Source: Camillea tinctor
Taxonomy: Eukaryota > Ascomycota > Sordariomycetes > Xylariales > Xylariaceae
Direction of reading: 5' to 3'
Length of the DNA: 64,000 nt
Assembly: GCA_022578605.1 (NCBI GenBank)
Contig: MU394051.1
Span: 1,351,664-1,415,663 of the forward strand
Part shown: piece after piece, positions 14,594-26,919 of the stretch
Numbering within the stretch: the first letter of the stretch is position 1
How the letters are laid out: each line of letters opens with the position of its first letter
Made by a program: the position numbers and the translations under genes
Notes under the pieces: generated by a model
What the model saw: the letters and a program-made list of their open reading frames with translations, nothing else
Told to the model about the DNA's origin: nothing
The model's database searches: none

Positions 14594-14640
14594 CACACAC
14601 ACACACACACACACACTCACTCACTCACTCACTCACTCAC
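14594..14640. repeat. (CA)n followed by (CTCA)n microsatellite
   Basis: A pure CA tract (14594-14616) passes directly into about six CTCA units (14616-14640). Confidence 0.9.
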
Positions 14641-15835
14641 TTTACACACACGCTACATACTACATACATACATATACACATACACATCTCAAGGTCTGGT
14701 CTAGCTAGGACCCGTCCGATTATCCTTTTTTCTCCCTCTTACTCTCTCGAGCCACCAACAACACGCGCTACACTGCACGTCACCGTCTAGGTCGGCGATC
14801 GCCTGTGTGCCCACCTGGCCAATTTTGTGAACGAGGGAAATAAGAGTCAGTCTAGCTTCCTCGGGGTCAAGTTAGTTAGTTAGTGGCCCCGAAAATCGAC
14901 GTTCCGACAAAATCTAGCATTACACCGGTCCCAAACTTTCTTCACCACCCTCGTCGCCAATCCCAACCAACCCCTGATATCTCACTAGTCGTGGCGGTCT
15001 AGGCAGCTTTCGGCAACATCCCAATCATCCCAACCCTCCTATTTCACTTTGGCACTATTTTAGTCATTTTCCTCCCACTCCACCCGAGGGTCCTAGTTGT
15101 GTGTGTATCGAGCACTTAGACGTTCGTGCTAAGTGCTAAGGGGTCTCAAGGGTAGCTAGATCGCGCCTTGCACCGCAAATCGTGCTCAGGCGCTGACCAA
15201 ATTTCCCCTCCTCAGCACCTTGTCTTTCTGGGTTGACGGCCCCGGGTGTATTCATCAGGCCTGTGCTCCTGGTCCTGCTGCTGCCACTGTTGGCTGTTCC
15301 TGCAAATACCCTCGCCCTTTTATCTTTTTGTCCCCGTTCTACATATACAGCTCTACTTGGTTTGGTGTACCTGTGATGCTCGTGATCTCACGGCAAGCTC
15401 TCGGCATCCTTGCTTAGCCTTTCTTTGATCTATCTCTTCTTCGAGGGTTGCCGCATCTCCCTTCCCTGTGTGGACTACTACTTCTTCAGCGCGACTTGGT
15501 GGCTGATAGGCTTTGTGGGCTCTTGTGGATCTAAGCTCGGCACTATCTCATCCAGCTAAGCCTGTCGACATTGGCAAGCCCAGAGGATCTACACTATTTC
15601 CCTGGATCAGTCTTCCGTCACTGAACAGACTGCCGCCAACTAAATACACCAACGCAGCCGCAGCTCGTTCCGTTGGTGCAACTCTATCCTTCTTCTTCTC
15701 TTACCGAGGAGTAGCACCACCACCTATATCCACCCAAGACACCGTCCCCCTACCAGCCTGCGCTGAAGTCGAAACTGGCTCGAGGACTAAAATTCTCCGG
15801 CTGTTCCCTCACCCATCGTTCCTGGTAGCAGTAGT
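14641..15835 (+). promoter_or_regulatory. probable promoter and 5' leader of the CON7-like gene
   Basis: This 1.2-kb stretch is C/T-rich with blocks of TTCTTCTT and CTCCCT type, typical of fungal core promoters and leaders. It has GC content intermediate between the desert upstream and the coding exon. An open frame over 15513-15920 runs into the gene in a different phase and reads as low-information protein, so I treat it as leader sequence. No clear TATA box stands out and the transcription start is not defined. Confidence 0.45.
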
Positions 15836-17550
15836 ATGTTCTTGGTGCCAACACAACGATCTCAACACGCGTTTGCCGGCAACCATCCATCACTACCGCG
15901 CGCTTCCGAGCACCAGCTGAGAGGCCAGAGTCCCGAGGCGCACTTCAGTACGCTTCTCAACGCCATCGATAGCTCTATGGAACGGAGTGTACACGATTAT
16001 CCGCAGTCAGGTTTGCCTTCACCCTATCCGAGCACCTCCGGCGACACTCAGTCTGAAGCCTCCTCTGCAGATCACTCGTCTGCTGCACACTACTCCAGCA
16101 ATCAGGAAGCGCGTTCTGCCAACTACTCGACGTCTGCTACCCCAACGTCAGAGTACGGTGCCTACCCGCATTCTGCGAGGTCGACTAGTTCTTTCCCAGA
16201 ACATAGTCTTCAATACCATCCAGCAAGCAACCATAGCAGCAGCGGAGGTATGGCGCAACAAACACCAACAAGTCCGTCCATGCCTTTGCAAGATGGACGC
16301 AACCATCAACCCCAGCAGGTCAAGTCTGACAGCGATGTGCCCATAGATCCGTCCATCGCGGCACCCAGCCCTACGTATCCCCACGGCCAATACTCGCCCT
16401 ACCCGCCGCCTCCGCAAGACATGTCGCATAGTTACCCTCAGAGCGCCGGCAGCCTGTACGCGCAGCCGCGGCCTGATTGGGCCAACTATGGACACCCAGC
16501 GGGACAGATACCGCATCACCAAGTCTTCCCCCATACCCCGACCTCAGCTCCTCCGGGACGACCAACTCAGGTAGGCGATTTCGAATACGATGATCTCACT
16601 AGAAACACAGAACCTCTGCCCCCATTCCTCTCAACCCTACCGCGGGCACAATGACGCGTCGCTCCCCCTTCAACCTATCCCGATTAGCTGGCAATTTTTG
16701 GATGGCTACTATCGACCCGGATATGGCATGCGTGATCTTTCCTATTATATACGTGAAATAGCTGATTTCATTGACAGTATGGTGCCCAACAGGTCTACTC
16801 GTTTGTGCCAATCCCGGGAGCGCAGCAGCACAAGAGACCTCGACGACGATATGAAGAAATCGAGCGGATGTACAAATGCGGCTGGAACGGTTGCGAAAAG
16901 GCTTATGGCACTCTAAACCATCTGAATGCCCACGTTACGATGCAAAGCCACGGGCAAAAGCGGACCCCCGAAGGTAGGTGTATTTGATCATCTGGTGTGG
17001 TTGTTGAGGTTATTATTCTCAAAGACTACAGTTCGTGAAGCAGTCTAGACGTGACACGCTAGTTAAGCGTCTACCGGACTCGCGCCAGTTAGTAGGCTAG
17101 CGTTCGGTGGGCTATTTGCAATAACTACGATAATCAACGTGTGCTTTTGGTCTAATTGCTAACTGGTTGCTTCTTTTAGAATTCAAGGAGATCCGAAAGG
17201 AGTGGAAGGCTCGCAAGAAGGAGGAGGAACAGCAGCGAAAGGCCGCCGAGGAAGCCGAACGCCAGCGTCAGGCACAGGCTGCTGCCGCCGCTGCCCAAGC
17301 CCAGAATGGAGGCGCCGACCCCCAGGGAGCCGACGCGGGTCAACCGCCATCCTCTTACACAGCTAGCCGTCAGGTCCAGCTGCCACCGATCGGATACCAG
17401 CCGACTCAGTATCCTGCGCCGCCTTCTGCCACTGTTCCGCAGCAGCCGCTTCCCGAGTACAGCCCTACTAACCATATGTACGGCGGGAACTATCAGCCAG
17501 CGTCTCCTTATGGACCACAGGGACAACAGATGTACAGTCAACGGGAATAG
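15836..17550 (+). CDS. con7: CON7-type C2H2 zinc-finger transcription factor
   Basis: Three exons fit: 15836-16570, 16793-16973 and 17180-17550, joined by GT-AG introns (donors GTAGGC and GTAGGT; acceptors CAACAG and TTTTAG), giving 428 residues. Residues 1-245 are Ser/Pro/His/Tyr-rich and disordered. A basic KRPRRR patch (about 259-264) precedes a single zinc finger C-x4-C-x12-H-x5-H (C274, C279, H292, H298; core CGWNGCEKAYGTLNHLNAH). A charged helix (KEIRKEWKARKKEEE) and a Q/A-rich stretch follow, then a Pro/Tyr/Gln-rich tail. This arrangement matches CON7 of Magnaporthe and Con7-1 of Fusarium, nuclear regulators of conidium shape, cell-wall genes and pathogenic development. The family call rests on the finger plus the following helix, recalled rather than searched. 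The start is the first in-frame ATG before the conserved N-terminal region. Confidence 0.8.
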
Positions 17551-20500
17551 TGGTTAGTTTTCTATGACGAACCCCTAAACGTGATCACACGGACTAATAT
17601 GATACAGTGGCCCAACTTGTCTTCGATATTGGGAATGCAGATAAGAGGCCGAACGCTCTCGGCCTATTGTACGATACATGATTCCCCAAACACTGGCAAA
17701 GAAAAAGCTCGTGTTCAGATCGCTTGTTTTATACGACCTTAGACCCGGTACCTAAAGAACTCAAGGGGAAAAAAAACACTTCAGGGCAACTCCGGCTTGG
17801 ATCGGAGATGACCGATACGGACACGAATACGATTCAGTAATGACGTTTCCTTTTTTAATCCTTTTTCTGTTTTGTTTCAGCAAATATAGCATTGGGCCAC
17901 GGCTGGGGGAGGCAAAGGGGTACGGGGCGGCTTGCATCATGTGGCTTGACGGGGGCGGGACGATGTCTTTGGTCAGCGCTGCGATGATTTGGGAGGGTTT
18001 GGGGAGCACTTAGGATGGTTCGTCTAATAGTGCGATATGCTCCGGGGGGTTAGCCGGCCCAGTATGCAAAGAGTTGCGCACTCTGGGAAGGGGGCTTCTC
18101 TCGGCATACATTCTCTTTTTTTTTTGTTTCACCGAGTTTACGCATGATACCCGCTAAAATTTCTTTACTAGAAGGAATGTCGGTTACCAGGGCCTGGAGA
18201 GGGCTAGATTGGCAACTGCGCTGGGTACGATGGATGATGGCACGGAATTGAGCGACTAGTCAACACACCCTTCGTTCTAGACACTATAATACTCCGAGGA
18301 GCCAAAAGTAATTGAGTTGCATTTCCGCGATCAAATACAAAAAAGACCGAAAAAAAACAATGGTTTATTGATTTGAGCAATTAAAATATTTGGACTTATA
18401 TTGCATATGTGAAGGATTGCCAAAGTGATATAGGGGGACTAAAACTGTAGATGGTGGTCGATAGGATTAGGTTGACCCGAGGGGCGGGTTCGGCATGCGG
18501 CGCATCAATGCAGAACCAACGCAGGCCGGGTTAGTTTAAAAAGGAATATACAGACCCGGGAACCCGGTTCCGCAAAATAAAAAGTGCATATATGTATGTA
18601 CGTCTATATAAATTTGTAAGGAAAGAAGAAGAGCAGACTAAATTAAAGAAGGCTAGGGTTAGGTTAGGGGGGGTACTTTAGCCTCCTGTGCTACGGTAGC
18701 CACGAGGTGCGCATGTCATGCCCATGTGGGAGCTTGGGTACGATCTAATGTTGTTCTCTAGGTCTTCTTGTCTGTGGGCAAGCAAGGCTACTGGGGAATG
18801 GTTTTTTTTTCTGGAGCAACGGTTTAGGATTTGTAGTTCGCGTTGTTTTATAGTGTGGTTACACAGCGTCGGACGCTACCTTCTCTTTTGCTCCTAACCC
18901 AAAATCCAAACATGCACACCACATACATACCTACCGCAGCCTAAAACGCATTCGATCAAAATAGCTAGCGTGTCTTCAAATTGATCTAGTCAAGTTGGGT
19001 TAATAAAGGATTATTATTGTTATTATTATTTTATGTACCTTTTTCTCTCTCTTTTCCATTTTTCTTTTTTTTCTTTCCCTCCTTGCTCTTCCTGCACTGT
19101 TCTTCTTTTGAATATAGGTGACGGGTTAGGGGGGGGAGAAAGGTGTAAGATGATAGGGTGGACACCTTGTTTCCCTCTCACTAGTAGCATTTCCCTTAGG
19201 TAATCACTGGGATTTATCATATGATATACTAGGAAACCTATGCGCAAGCGCAAGGGAACAAGATCATTTTATAGTAAGGGTTACTCTAAAGAAGCAGCTA
19301 GATAGCATGGAGCTAATATGCATATGGTCTACATCTGTAAGTACAGCGGGACTAAACAGATGGCGCGGACGGCGTAGTGACGAAGGTCTAAGTGAAGTCT
19401 CACTATCAGCCCTACAGTCAATATACTCCTCTAACCAAACTAGATCGCTATAGCCGTCAATTCCTATGCGCCCGGTTGTTTTACTAGTAGCCCGAGACTT
19501 TTTCTAAACCTATAACTAGGTAGTTTCAATCCACCACTAAGGACACACCCAACTAGACCGTGCCGTGTCCTCGTGAAGGGTTTATTAGTGATCCAAACCC
19601 CAGAAAATGAAAAAGGGGAGACGATGATGTAGTGTCGTCTTATATTAAAAACAGAAGAAAGACGTTGGTGGTCACCCCTCTGAAGATCTATCTCTGTTTT
19701 AGGTTTTGAGCCGCCTCGACGGCAAAGACGCAACCAAGAAACGAGATGAGATGGTTCCTGAATGGCCCCTCTTTCTCACTCCTGCATCCTCCGGCCGAGA
19801 AAGAGGCAAAGAGAGCTCTGAAAAAAAAAACCCCATGCTTACTACACCTTTAAAAGATACAAGACTTCGTGATTACCACTATAATTAAAAGCAACAAATA
19901 AAACAACAGGGGGAAGAAGATGAGAGAAAGAGAAAGATTTAGGACAAATTAAGATAAAACAGAGAAAAGAAATAACAGGCTTGAAAAAGAATACTTAACT
20001 ATTTGGGAAATGTATGTACAGTGACTTCTCTATACTGTGTACTACTTGTACCAGGCCGCCGTGGATGCGGCCCAAGAGGGCACATCTATGTCGTACATAT
20101 CTATTCTAAGAAACAGTTTAAAAAATTAAACTAAAAAAAAAATCTCCTAGTTTCATGACCCGGTCGTCTTTACACCACTTCAGAGTGATGGGTACGGGGT
20201 AATGTATGTATGGGTAGCGGTAGCATCGCCTTGTCCAACGAAGACTAGAAACTCGTGCAGGTAAAATTCTCCGGTTGGATATAAAAGCGTTTCGACATGA
20301 TATAGAAGACGAGTTAAGCTTAAGGAAAGAGGAAAATAACCCTTCTTTGACCCCCCTTGTCCATCTGCTCGCTCGGTTAGGCACATACAGTAGTAGTATG
20401 TACAACGTGGGACTCTGTTGACTTATACGCTAGGTACCTTTGACTCTAACGGTTGACGTACATTAGCTGGGTAGATAGGTAGATACATGCTCCGGATGTA

Positions 20501-23377
20501 TATACCTGGGATAAAATAGACCCTATAAATTTCTTTCAGAAGGGCCCTGGAAGGATAGTAGATATTGACGAGTTGTGAAAGTAACTCGTGTTAAGAAACT
20601 CATCAACAAGGAGGACATAACTCAGTATAAGTGGAGGAGGCGAGAGGAAGAGAGAGGACCCGGACCTTTATTATTATTTATTTATTTATTTTTTCCCTTT
20701 TTTTTTTCTCTTTTTTTCCCCTTTTTGTACTGACCACTGTGAGCTCTCTAACCAGATCTGATATGCTAGCAGGCCAAATATGCCGGGGAGAAACAACTTG
20801 ATACCGTTAGTTGAGGTTGATTTTATGTGATTTACCTCTGTTTCTTTCTTTTTTTGGTACTCTGGCTGACCGTCGACGGGGTTGCAGGCGGTCGACGCTT
20901 TTTTGGTGGGTGTGGAAGTGCTCGATGGAACTAGACAAGGGCATCCCGCGCGATGTCGTTGGTCGGCGCGATGCACGCCAACGCTAAGGTATGCAGCTTT
21001 CCCGACCCTCGCGTGTGCGCTACGGGCCGAGCAGTAAGAAAATAAAAATAATAATAAAATAAATAATAATAAGAGCCAACGTTTTTAGTAGGTTCTCCCT
21101 TTCCTTTTTTTTTTTTACTTCTTTTTCTTCTTTAAGGTATTCTTTAGTCTTTAAGCTACCCCTTACCCCCCCTTACCCCCCTACCTCCCTAACCCCCCAT
21201 CTTCCCCATCCGTCCCCCCTAACCCCCCCATCCCTTCTCGTCTACACTTACATAGTACTTACTAGCTTACACCTACCAGGCTGCCAATTCATGTACAATA
21301 GACATATGCCAGATAGACACATGCATGTACTAAAGATAGTCGGCAACACGATGCAACCCACAATGAACCGAGGGGTGTGCGTCTTCATTTATTTATTATT
21401 GTAGCATTATTTTATTTCATTTTTTGTTATAAACGATTGAAAGTCTTCCCTCCCTCTCCCTTGTGCTGCCGTCTGAAATGTGACAAGCCCCAAGTGCATC
21501 ACTGGCGTACACCTGGTGTTGTACAAACTATAATAATAAACAGGGCAAAGAATCGAGTGTAGTATTATGGAAACGTACATGTACTACCTACTTTTGTTAA
21601 AGCCTGGGATAATATATGTAACTAGGTAAGTTAGTAGGTATAGATCGAGACTTGCTATATTAGGCTATTGCTCTTCAACTTGTTATCCAAACACCCCTCC
21701 CTTTCTTATTTCACTCTCGTCTTTCTTTTAGCGTCTACTCGGTTATCTCGGCCGCGTTTGAGGAATCAATCCTCGTCCCAGTTACAGTAGTCTATAGTAC
21801 TAGTAGTCTTCTTATTTTTTATTGTTTTCTTATTATTTTTTATTTTTCCATTTCCTAGGGTTTTCCCTCTTTTGATCGCTGGGTTGATTATTTGCATATT
21901 TTAGTGTATAAGTCTTGCATCAACGTACTTACATAGGTTAGATAGGTCCACGGTACTTCATTGCCCATTTCGTCCTAAAAGAGAACGAATAATCATTTAG
22001 GGCCACGAGAACGGGTGCCGGTGCTAGTGGAAATAGGGAAAAGAGAATAAAACTACCGAAGGCGTCTACATAGCCGTTGTATACGCAACATCAAACCCGT
22101 CAAAGGCGCATAATCGGACGAACCACAGATGAACCACACAACCCAAACCTGCGGCCCTGCAGCATGCCACCCCGAGGGATCAGGCGGAGGAGGGTTAGGT
22201 TAGGTAAAAAAAAAAAACTGTCGGGTCATGACAAGGGTAACACTTGAGGTTGAAATAAACATGCAACGGTTATCGAATGGAGATCTTTGCCGTGAGTGGA
22301 CCTTGCATCCATCTACCGACTTCGGTCCTATGCTGCCTTTAGGGTACGTATATATATCCCTTAGGTGAGGTCGATTATTAGGTACGAGTGGGTAATTATG
22401 TATATTGATTAAACCAACACCAAGTTCCAACATTAGCACTTTACAATGTCTTATCAAAAAAAAAAAAAGGCATAGGCTCGTGAAGCTGATATTACGCTAC
22501 TATCTACCGGGCGTGGGGGTTTTATGCTTACTCTACTTTCCTTTTTTGCCGCTCCAAATAAGAGCTGTCAGAAAGCTTGTATGGTATTGAGGTGGCCTGG
22601 GCAGCTGGGGGTGTCATCAATAAGCATTGAAACATCAATACGCTACATATGTCGGAATTAATCAATCTTTAATCAATCTAAGGAACGATTGCTCCCGCTA
22701 TCTATTAGACTTTTGATTGATTAAGTGGTACGTAACCTATAACCTATACGCATCGTAGATCATGTACATCACGAAAATGAAAAGGGAAGGGGGGAAAGGG
22801 GTTGGTTGGTTGCCTTTGGTGCTTGGGTTGACAAACAAACTCAACTTGGGTTTCACAGCAGCGATATCCCCTTTCGCTTTTGACTTCCTAACCAGATGGT
22901 ACATATCTAAGAAGTGGGTATCGAAGGTGGTACCTCCCTAGTTTTGCCTGAAATCCAAGAAATGACGTGCACGGCAGGCAGTCGTTGAGGTCTCTAAATG
23001 CGGCCTAATTGGAAGTCACGTCTTCCTCCTTCTTCAGACGTCACTCTCCTTTCAGGAAGGACCCTGAAAATCATCCTACCTACTTGCCTACCTAGTACAC
23101 ACCTTATCTTCCTCACTACAATATCGAGTACCTCATCTCCTCTCTCCCTTCAATCCCATCCTCCAAGAACCTTTTTGTGAATCGGGGTACCAGACACAGA
23201 TATCACAGCCACCCAGCAACGCTCAAAAGGTTTAATTTACGTTAAAGAAAATATTTGGTCATTTCCCCCTTTCTCTTCCTCTATTTCGAGTTACAAGCTG
23301 CGGCAATTATTGATAGCGTGAATGGGTCTGAGAGGCTGTCCTGACCAACATCGTGTGCTTATACATACGTCATTCAC
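17551..23377. other. intergenic region without recognisable genes
   Basis: About 5.8 kb after the zinc-finger gene. It holds its 3' end (17551 to about 17760), AT-rich low-complexity DNA, short telomere-like fragments (TTAGGTTAGG at 18658 and 22194) and a C-rich block near 21160. Open frames are short and unlike known proteins. The last 200-300 nt (C/T-rich) are probably the AAR2 promoter and leader. Confidence 0.6.
21158..21237. repeat. C-rich block with repeated CCCCT/TTACCCC units
   Basis: At least eight runs of four or more C are separated by short TTA, TA or AT spacers. The complementary strand therefore carries many closely spaced G-runs, the composition expected of a G-quadruplex or i-motif element. 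Confidence 0.7.
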
Positions 23378-24994
23378 ATGAACCCACCAAGCAACGCGGA
23401 GGTGGCGGCGGCAGCGGTAACATCAGCAGCGGCTAATAGTGGGGTGAAAATTGAAGCCCGCCAAACCCTAAGCCCTGAATCTTCTCACTCTCCACCCCGT
23501 ATTTCGTCGCCAGACTCACCAGGCCAAACCTCGCTCAAGTCGGTAAAATCTGTCGAGTCAGTCTCTGCCATTGGCGCTCTTCCTCTCGGCTCTCTTCGAG
23601 TCAAGGAGCCGGGACAGGACGACATGATAGCCGCTTCATCCACAGTACCAGATTCTGCCATGAAGCCTCCAAAAGATGCAGACAGCCACGCCTTCTTGAA
23701 GAGCGGCGATGTCTTCATACTAGACGACTTGCCCGCAAGCTTCACCGTTGGCTGCGACACAATATCTTTTACCACAACCAAATCATTCCCGGGCTTCAGA
23801 GATATACCACCGGGACCACATTTGATATGGGTCGCTTCGTCCGAATCTACATCGTCGCGCAGTGCTTACTGGTTATTTACCCCTGAGAAAGCACCTTCGT
23901 CCTTAGGCTCGGTCTACGTTAAGCAATGGGACAAGTTCAATGAGGTATTGAATGATCCTGCTAGTCAGGCCGAGGAGCGGTTTCAGAAGGAAGGGTTGGA
24001 TCAGATTTTCGGCGATCTTTCGCCCTACCAATTCCGGGCCGCGACATCACAGCCAGCCCAAGCAAGTAGACCAAATCAGGAGGCCGATCCCCTCCCTGAT
24101 TTCTTGACCAACACTGCTATATGGTATCAGCTCACGTTTGCTATCAAGCCAGGACTATTGGATAGAATCACGGGTCACACGAATGTTTCAACTTGGCCAG
24201 CCACGTCTACTGACCGTGTCGTTGGCGAGATAACATTGGCAGAAGAAGCTCGTCTCTATGCGAACGGCCCCTCCCAACTCCGGTTCTTGTTCCCCATGGA
24301 CGCACGTCTCATCAACCCGAGCGCCGAAGGGGCAGAGCGGACTCGTCAAGCACTAGACCCGTCCTCCTGGGTCTTAAATAAGCTCAAGAGCTCCGCATCC
24401 ACTTCTACTTCCACATTGATCTCGAACGTTCAAGCTGCTGACGACGAGCTTGTCGGCGAACTACAATTCGCCTTCCTTACTGGCATGCATATAGGTAACT
24501 TCTCCTGCCTCGAGCAATGGTGGTTCTTTGCGACCCACATCGTCTTCCGGTCCTACGATCTTGCGACGGATCGCCCGCGGCTGGCGCGCCATCTGATCCA
24601 GACGATTCACGCGCAGCTCGTCTACAACGACCGCTACCTCGAGGGCGACATCCTCGAAATGATGCCCGAGAACGCGCGCAAGCTACAAAAGGCCATGGTG
24701 ACGTACAAGGCACGCCTAGACGAGAAACTGCTCGCGCTCGGCGACCGCTGCGACCCCGACCAGCACTCTGTCGGCGTGGCCTTCTCATCATTGGAGGCAT
24801 GGCTGTGGCGCCTCGGCTGGGATCTTCGCGGCGAGTACGTCAGGTCTGGTAACATCATGCTAGAGGACGGCGAGATCGTGCAGGCAGAGCTGTCAGACTT
24901 CGAGGATGAAGACGAGCGCGGCGAGTTCGCGCCCGTGGTAGTGGAAATGCAGGACGGGAAGGAGACAGGGCTCGTATCGTGGGATGATAAGTAA
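23378..24994 (+). CDS. AAR2: AAR2, U5 snRNP assembly / pre-mRNA splicing factor
   Basis: A single-exon frame of 538 residues. AAR2 binds Prp8 in a cytoplasmic U5 snRNP precursor and is later exchanged for Brr2. Residues 1 to about 108 are a low-complexity Ala/Ser/Pro extension. The N-terminal AAR2 domain begins near residue 109 (FILDDLPASFTVGCDT, then GFRDIPPGPHLIW) as in the family. The C-terminal helical domain begins near residue 357 (GELQFAFLTGMHIGNFSCLE; QWWFF) and is followed by an acidic tail. Yeast and human proteins are about 355-385 residues; the extra length is the disordered N-terminus and a Ser/Thr linker near 340. Codons change to strongly GC-ending ones at about 24580-24790 within the conserved domain. 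It converges with RPS16 downstream. Confidence 0.9.
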   Translation: MNPPSNAEVAAAAVTSAAANSGVKIEARQTLSPESSHSPPRISSPDSPGQTSLKSVKSVESVSAIGALPLGSLRVKEPGQDDMIAASSTVPDSAMKPPKDADSHAFLKSGDVFILDDLPASFTVGCDTISFTTTKSFPGFRDIPPGPHLIWVASSESTSSRSAYWLFTPEKAPSSLGSVYVKQWDKFNEVLNDPASQAEERFQKEGLDQIFGDLSPYQFRAATSQPAQASRPNQEADPLPDFLTNTAIWYQLTFAIKPGLLDRITGHTNVSTWPATSTDRVVGEITLAEEARLYANGPSQLRFLFPMDARLINPSAEGAERTRQALDPSSWVLNKLKSSASTSTSTLISNVQAADDELVGELQFAFLTGMHIGNFSCLEQWWFFATHIVFRSYDLATDRPRLARHLIQTIHAQLVYNDRYLEGDILEMMPENARKLQKAMVTYKARLDEKLLALGDRCDPDQHSVGVAFSSLEAWLWRLGWDLRGEYVRSGNIMLEDGEIVQAELSDFEDEDERGEFAPVVVEMQDGKETGLVSWDDK

Positions 24995-25985
24995 TAAGCA
25001 AAGCCGAGGCACGAGGGACTGCTTGTAATACCATTGCGCATGTGTCGTGAAGTTATAGACTGTTGGACGGAGATGGTCCTCGATACTAGCTATTTTACTT
25101 GTTCTTTTTGATAATGATAATGCTGAATCGAAGAAAAAAATTGCTTTCGCATTAAACATCTTTATCAAGATCGATGCTCTCTGTCTACCTAACCTACATA
25201 CGTACCCACCTCCCTATAAGCAATATTATTTCATGCTTCTTCCACTATCTTGGCTTGTAGCTAATTTTTCTATCGTTAGAATCCTTACAAGGAGACAATT
25301 TTTCTTCATACTACCCCTTCTTCCCTTGCTAGGATGAAGTAAGAACTGATACACGCGCGGGTGTTTATTAGACAGGTATTCTGGATGTATTTCTTACGGG
25401 GCGTGACTACGTGCCGCAATAGCATAGAGGGCATAGGTAGTCTCGGGACACTCATTAGGTTCTTCCCCCCTTATTCATGCTACTAGGTTATATGAATCTG
25501 CCCCCTTACCCAACTCGAATGTAAGACAGAATATACCATTCGAGGACGGACGGGCACGTACAGCTTCACTTCGAGTCCAGTCGGGCAGAAAAAAAAAGTT
25601 GTTCAGATATTGTGTCATTCATTCGCCTAAACCCTTTTACAACCAGGCAGGATGGTCTCTGCCAAATGCAAATGCATTGATACTAGAGAAAGGCTCCCTT
25701 TTATTTCATGTAGATAAGCCCCCCTCCCTCATGATAGGATTCCTTTTTTTTTGTGACTCCAGAGGTTCCGACCACCACCGTAGCAAAAACAAAAAACAAG
25801 CCATCCAGCTCGCGCAAGAACCAGGATAGAATAAAGCCGAAACCAGCTGCACCGAAGAACAGATGAGGTGGCCACCGTTCTCGGGTGCTTTCCCCCGTAG
25901 CGTAGAACTGGATCGCTTCTCTTTACCCCCTTTCCGCCGGCGAAAACAGCCTCCCCAGAAACAGAAACCGAAAAGCGCATATGGC
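24995..25985. other. convergent 3' region between AAR2 and RPS16
   Basis: About 1 kb holding the 3' ends of two convergent genes. AATAATGATAATG-type and AT-rich segments near 25110-25160 could serve for 3' processing of AAR2. No additional gene is recognisable. Confidence 0.5.
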
Positions 25986-26919
25986 TTAACGGTACGACTT
26001 CTGGTATCTGGCACGCGCACCAGGACCGCCGAACTTCTTGGGCTCACATCGTCGGTTGTCGGCCACGAGGAGGGTACGGTCGAACTGGACGAAGGCGGAC
26101 TTTAGGAGGTTCTTGCTGTGCTCTTCAAGCGGGTGTTAGTATTTGTTGGTCCGAGTCCCGAGCATAAGTAAACATACCATCGACGTATTTCTGGTAGTAG
26201 GCGATCAGGGCCTTGGCGATGGCCTGACGGATGGCGAAGATCTGGGAAGTGTGACCACCGCCGGTGACCCGGACGCGGATGTCGACCTGGGCGAACTTGT
26301 CGAGGCCGACGATCAACAGAGGCTCGTAGACCTAAGGGACCGTATTGTCAGCAAACCTGCGTATCATGCTAATATATATATCGTATTATCGTGTCGTCAA
26401 GACATGGTATATTGATTCGTAGAAAGGGTCGTGTTATTTCTAACCTTGAAGCGCAGAACCTGGGGCTCAACGAGCGAGAGAGGGCGACCATTGACCTTGA
26501 TCAGACCGGTACCGGCCTCTGTAGAGATAATATCCGTTAGCCATCTATCATTTATTTTCCCTTTTTCTTTCCTTTCCATCTCCTTCTTCCTCTTCTTCAT
26601 TTTCTTTTTTTCCCCCTTCTCTTTCCAATGCTAGAAGGACTAATCGCGATGAGGAGATATATCTATCGTTCGGGTTCGGAGGTAGAGATGGAGGAGGGTA
26701 AACCTACTGCAGTGCGAAACAGCGACTGCCGTCTTCTTCCTACACACGGAGAATGTCAGCTAATTTTTTTCTCTTCTCTCTTTTTTCTAGTTTGTCTTGT
26801 CTTTGTCTCTCTCTCTTTTAATTCCCCCCACCTGAAAGAATAAGAAGAAATAAGATCCAACTAATTTTTAATAAAAAAATTACTTACTTGCCGAAGCACT
26901 GAACGCTTTGGGTAGACAT
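25986..26919 (-). CDS. rps16: 40S ribosomal protein S16 (uS9)
   Basis: Five exons on the minus strand: 26888-26919, 26708-26739, 26445-26518, 26178-26331 and 25986-26122. They total 429 nt and 142 residues, the normal length of eukaryotic S16. All four introns have GT-AG ends (148, 189, 113 and 55 nt); the last has an ACTAAC branch site. The protein starts [18 protein letters not shown], contains [12 protein letters not shown] and [12 protein letters not shown], and ends in the invariant [11 protein letters not shown], the tail that reaches the P-site tRNA in the ribosome. The first two coding exons are only 32 nt each. The start is the only ATG compatible with the conserved N-terminus. It is divergent from SNF8, with 720 nt between the starts. 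Intron-dense ribosomal protein genes are usual in fungi. Confidence 0.97.

Noticed and set aside
15513..15920. 135-codon frame upstream of and overlapping the CON7-like start
   Set aside because: Different phase from the zinc-finger exon, low-information composition and C/T-rich DNA; better explained as leader.
18653..22204. Telomere-like TTAGGG fragments near 18655 and 22194
   Set aside because: Only two or three imperfect units each; too short to be an interstitial telomere array.
24477..25041. Long antisense frames over AAR2
   Set aside because: Arg/Ser-rich shadows of the GC-rich AAR2 codons; no independent coding signal.
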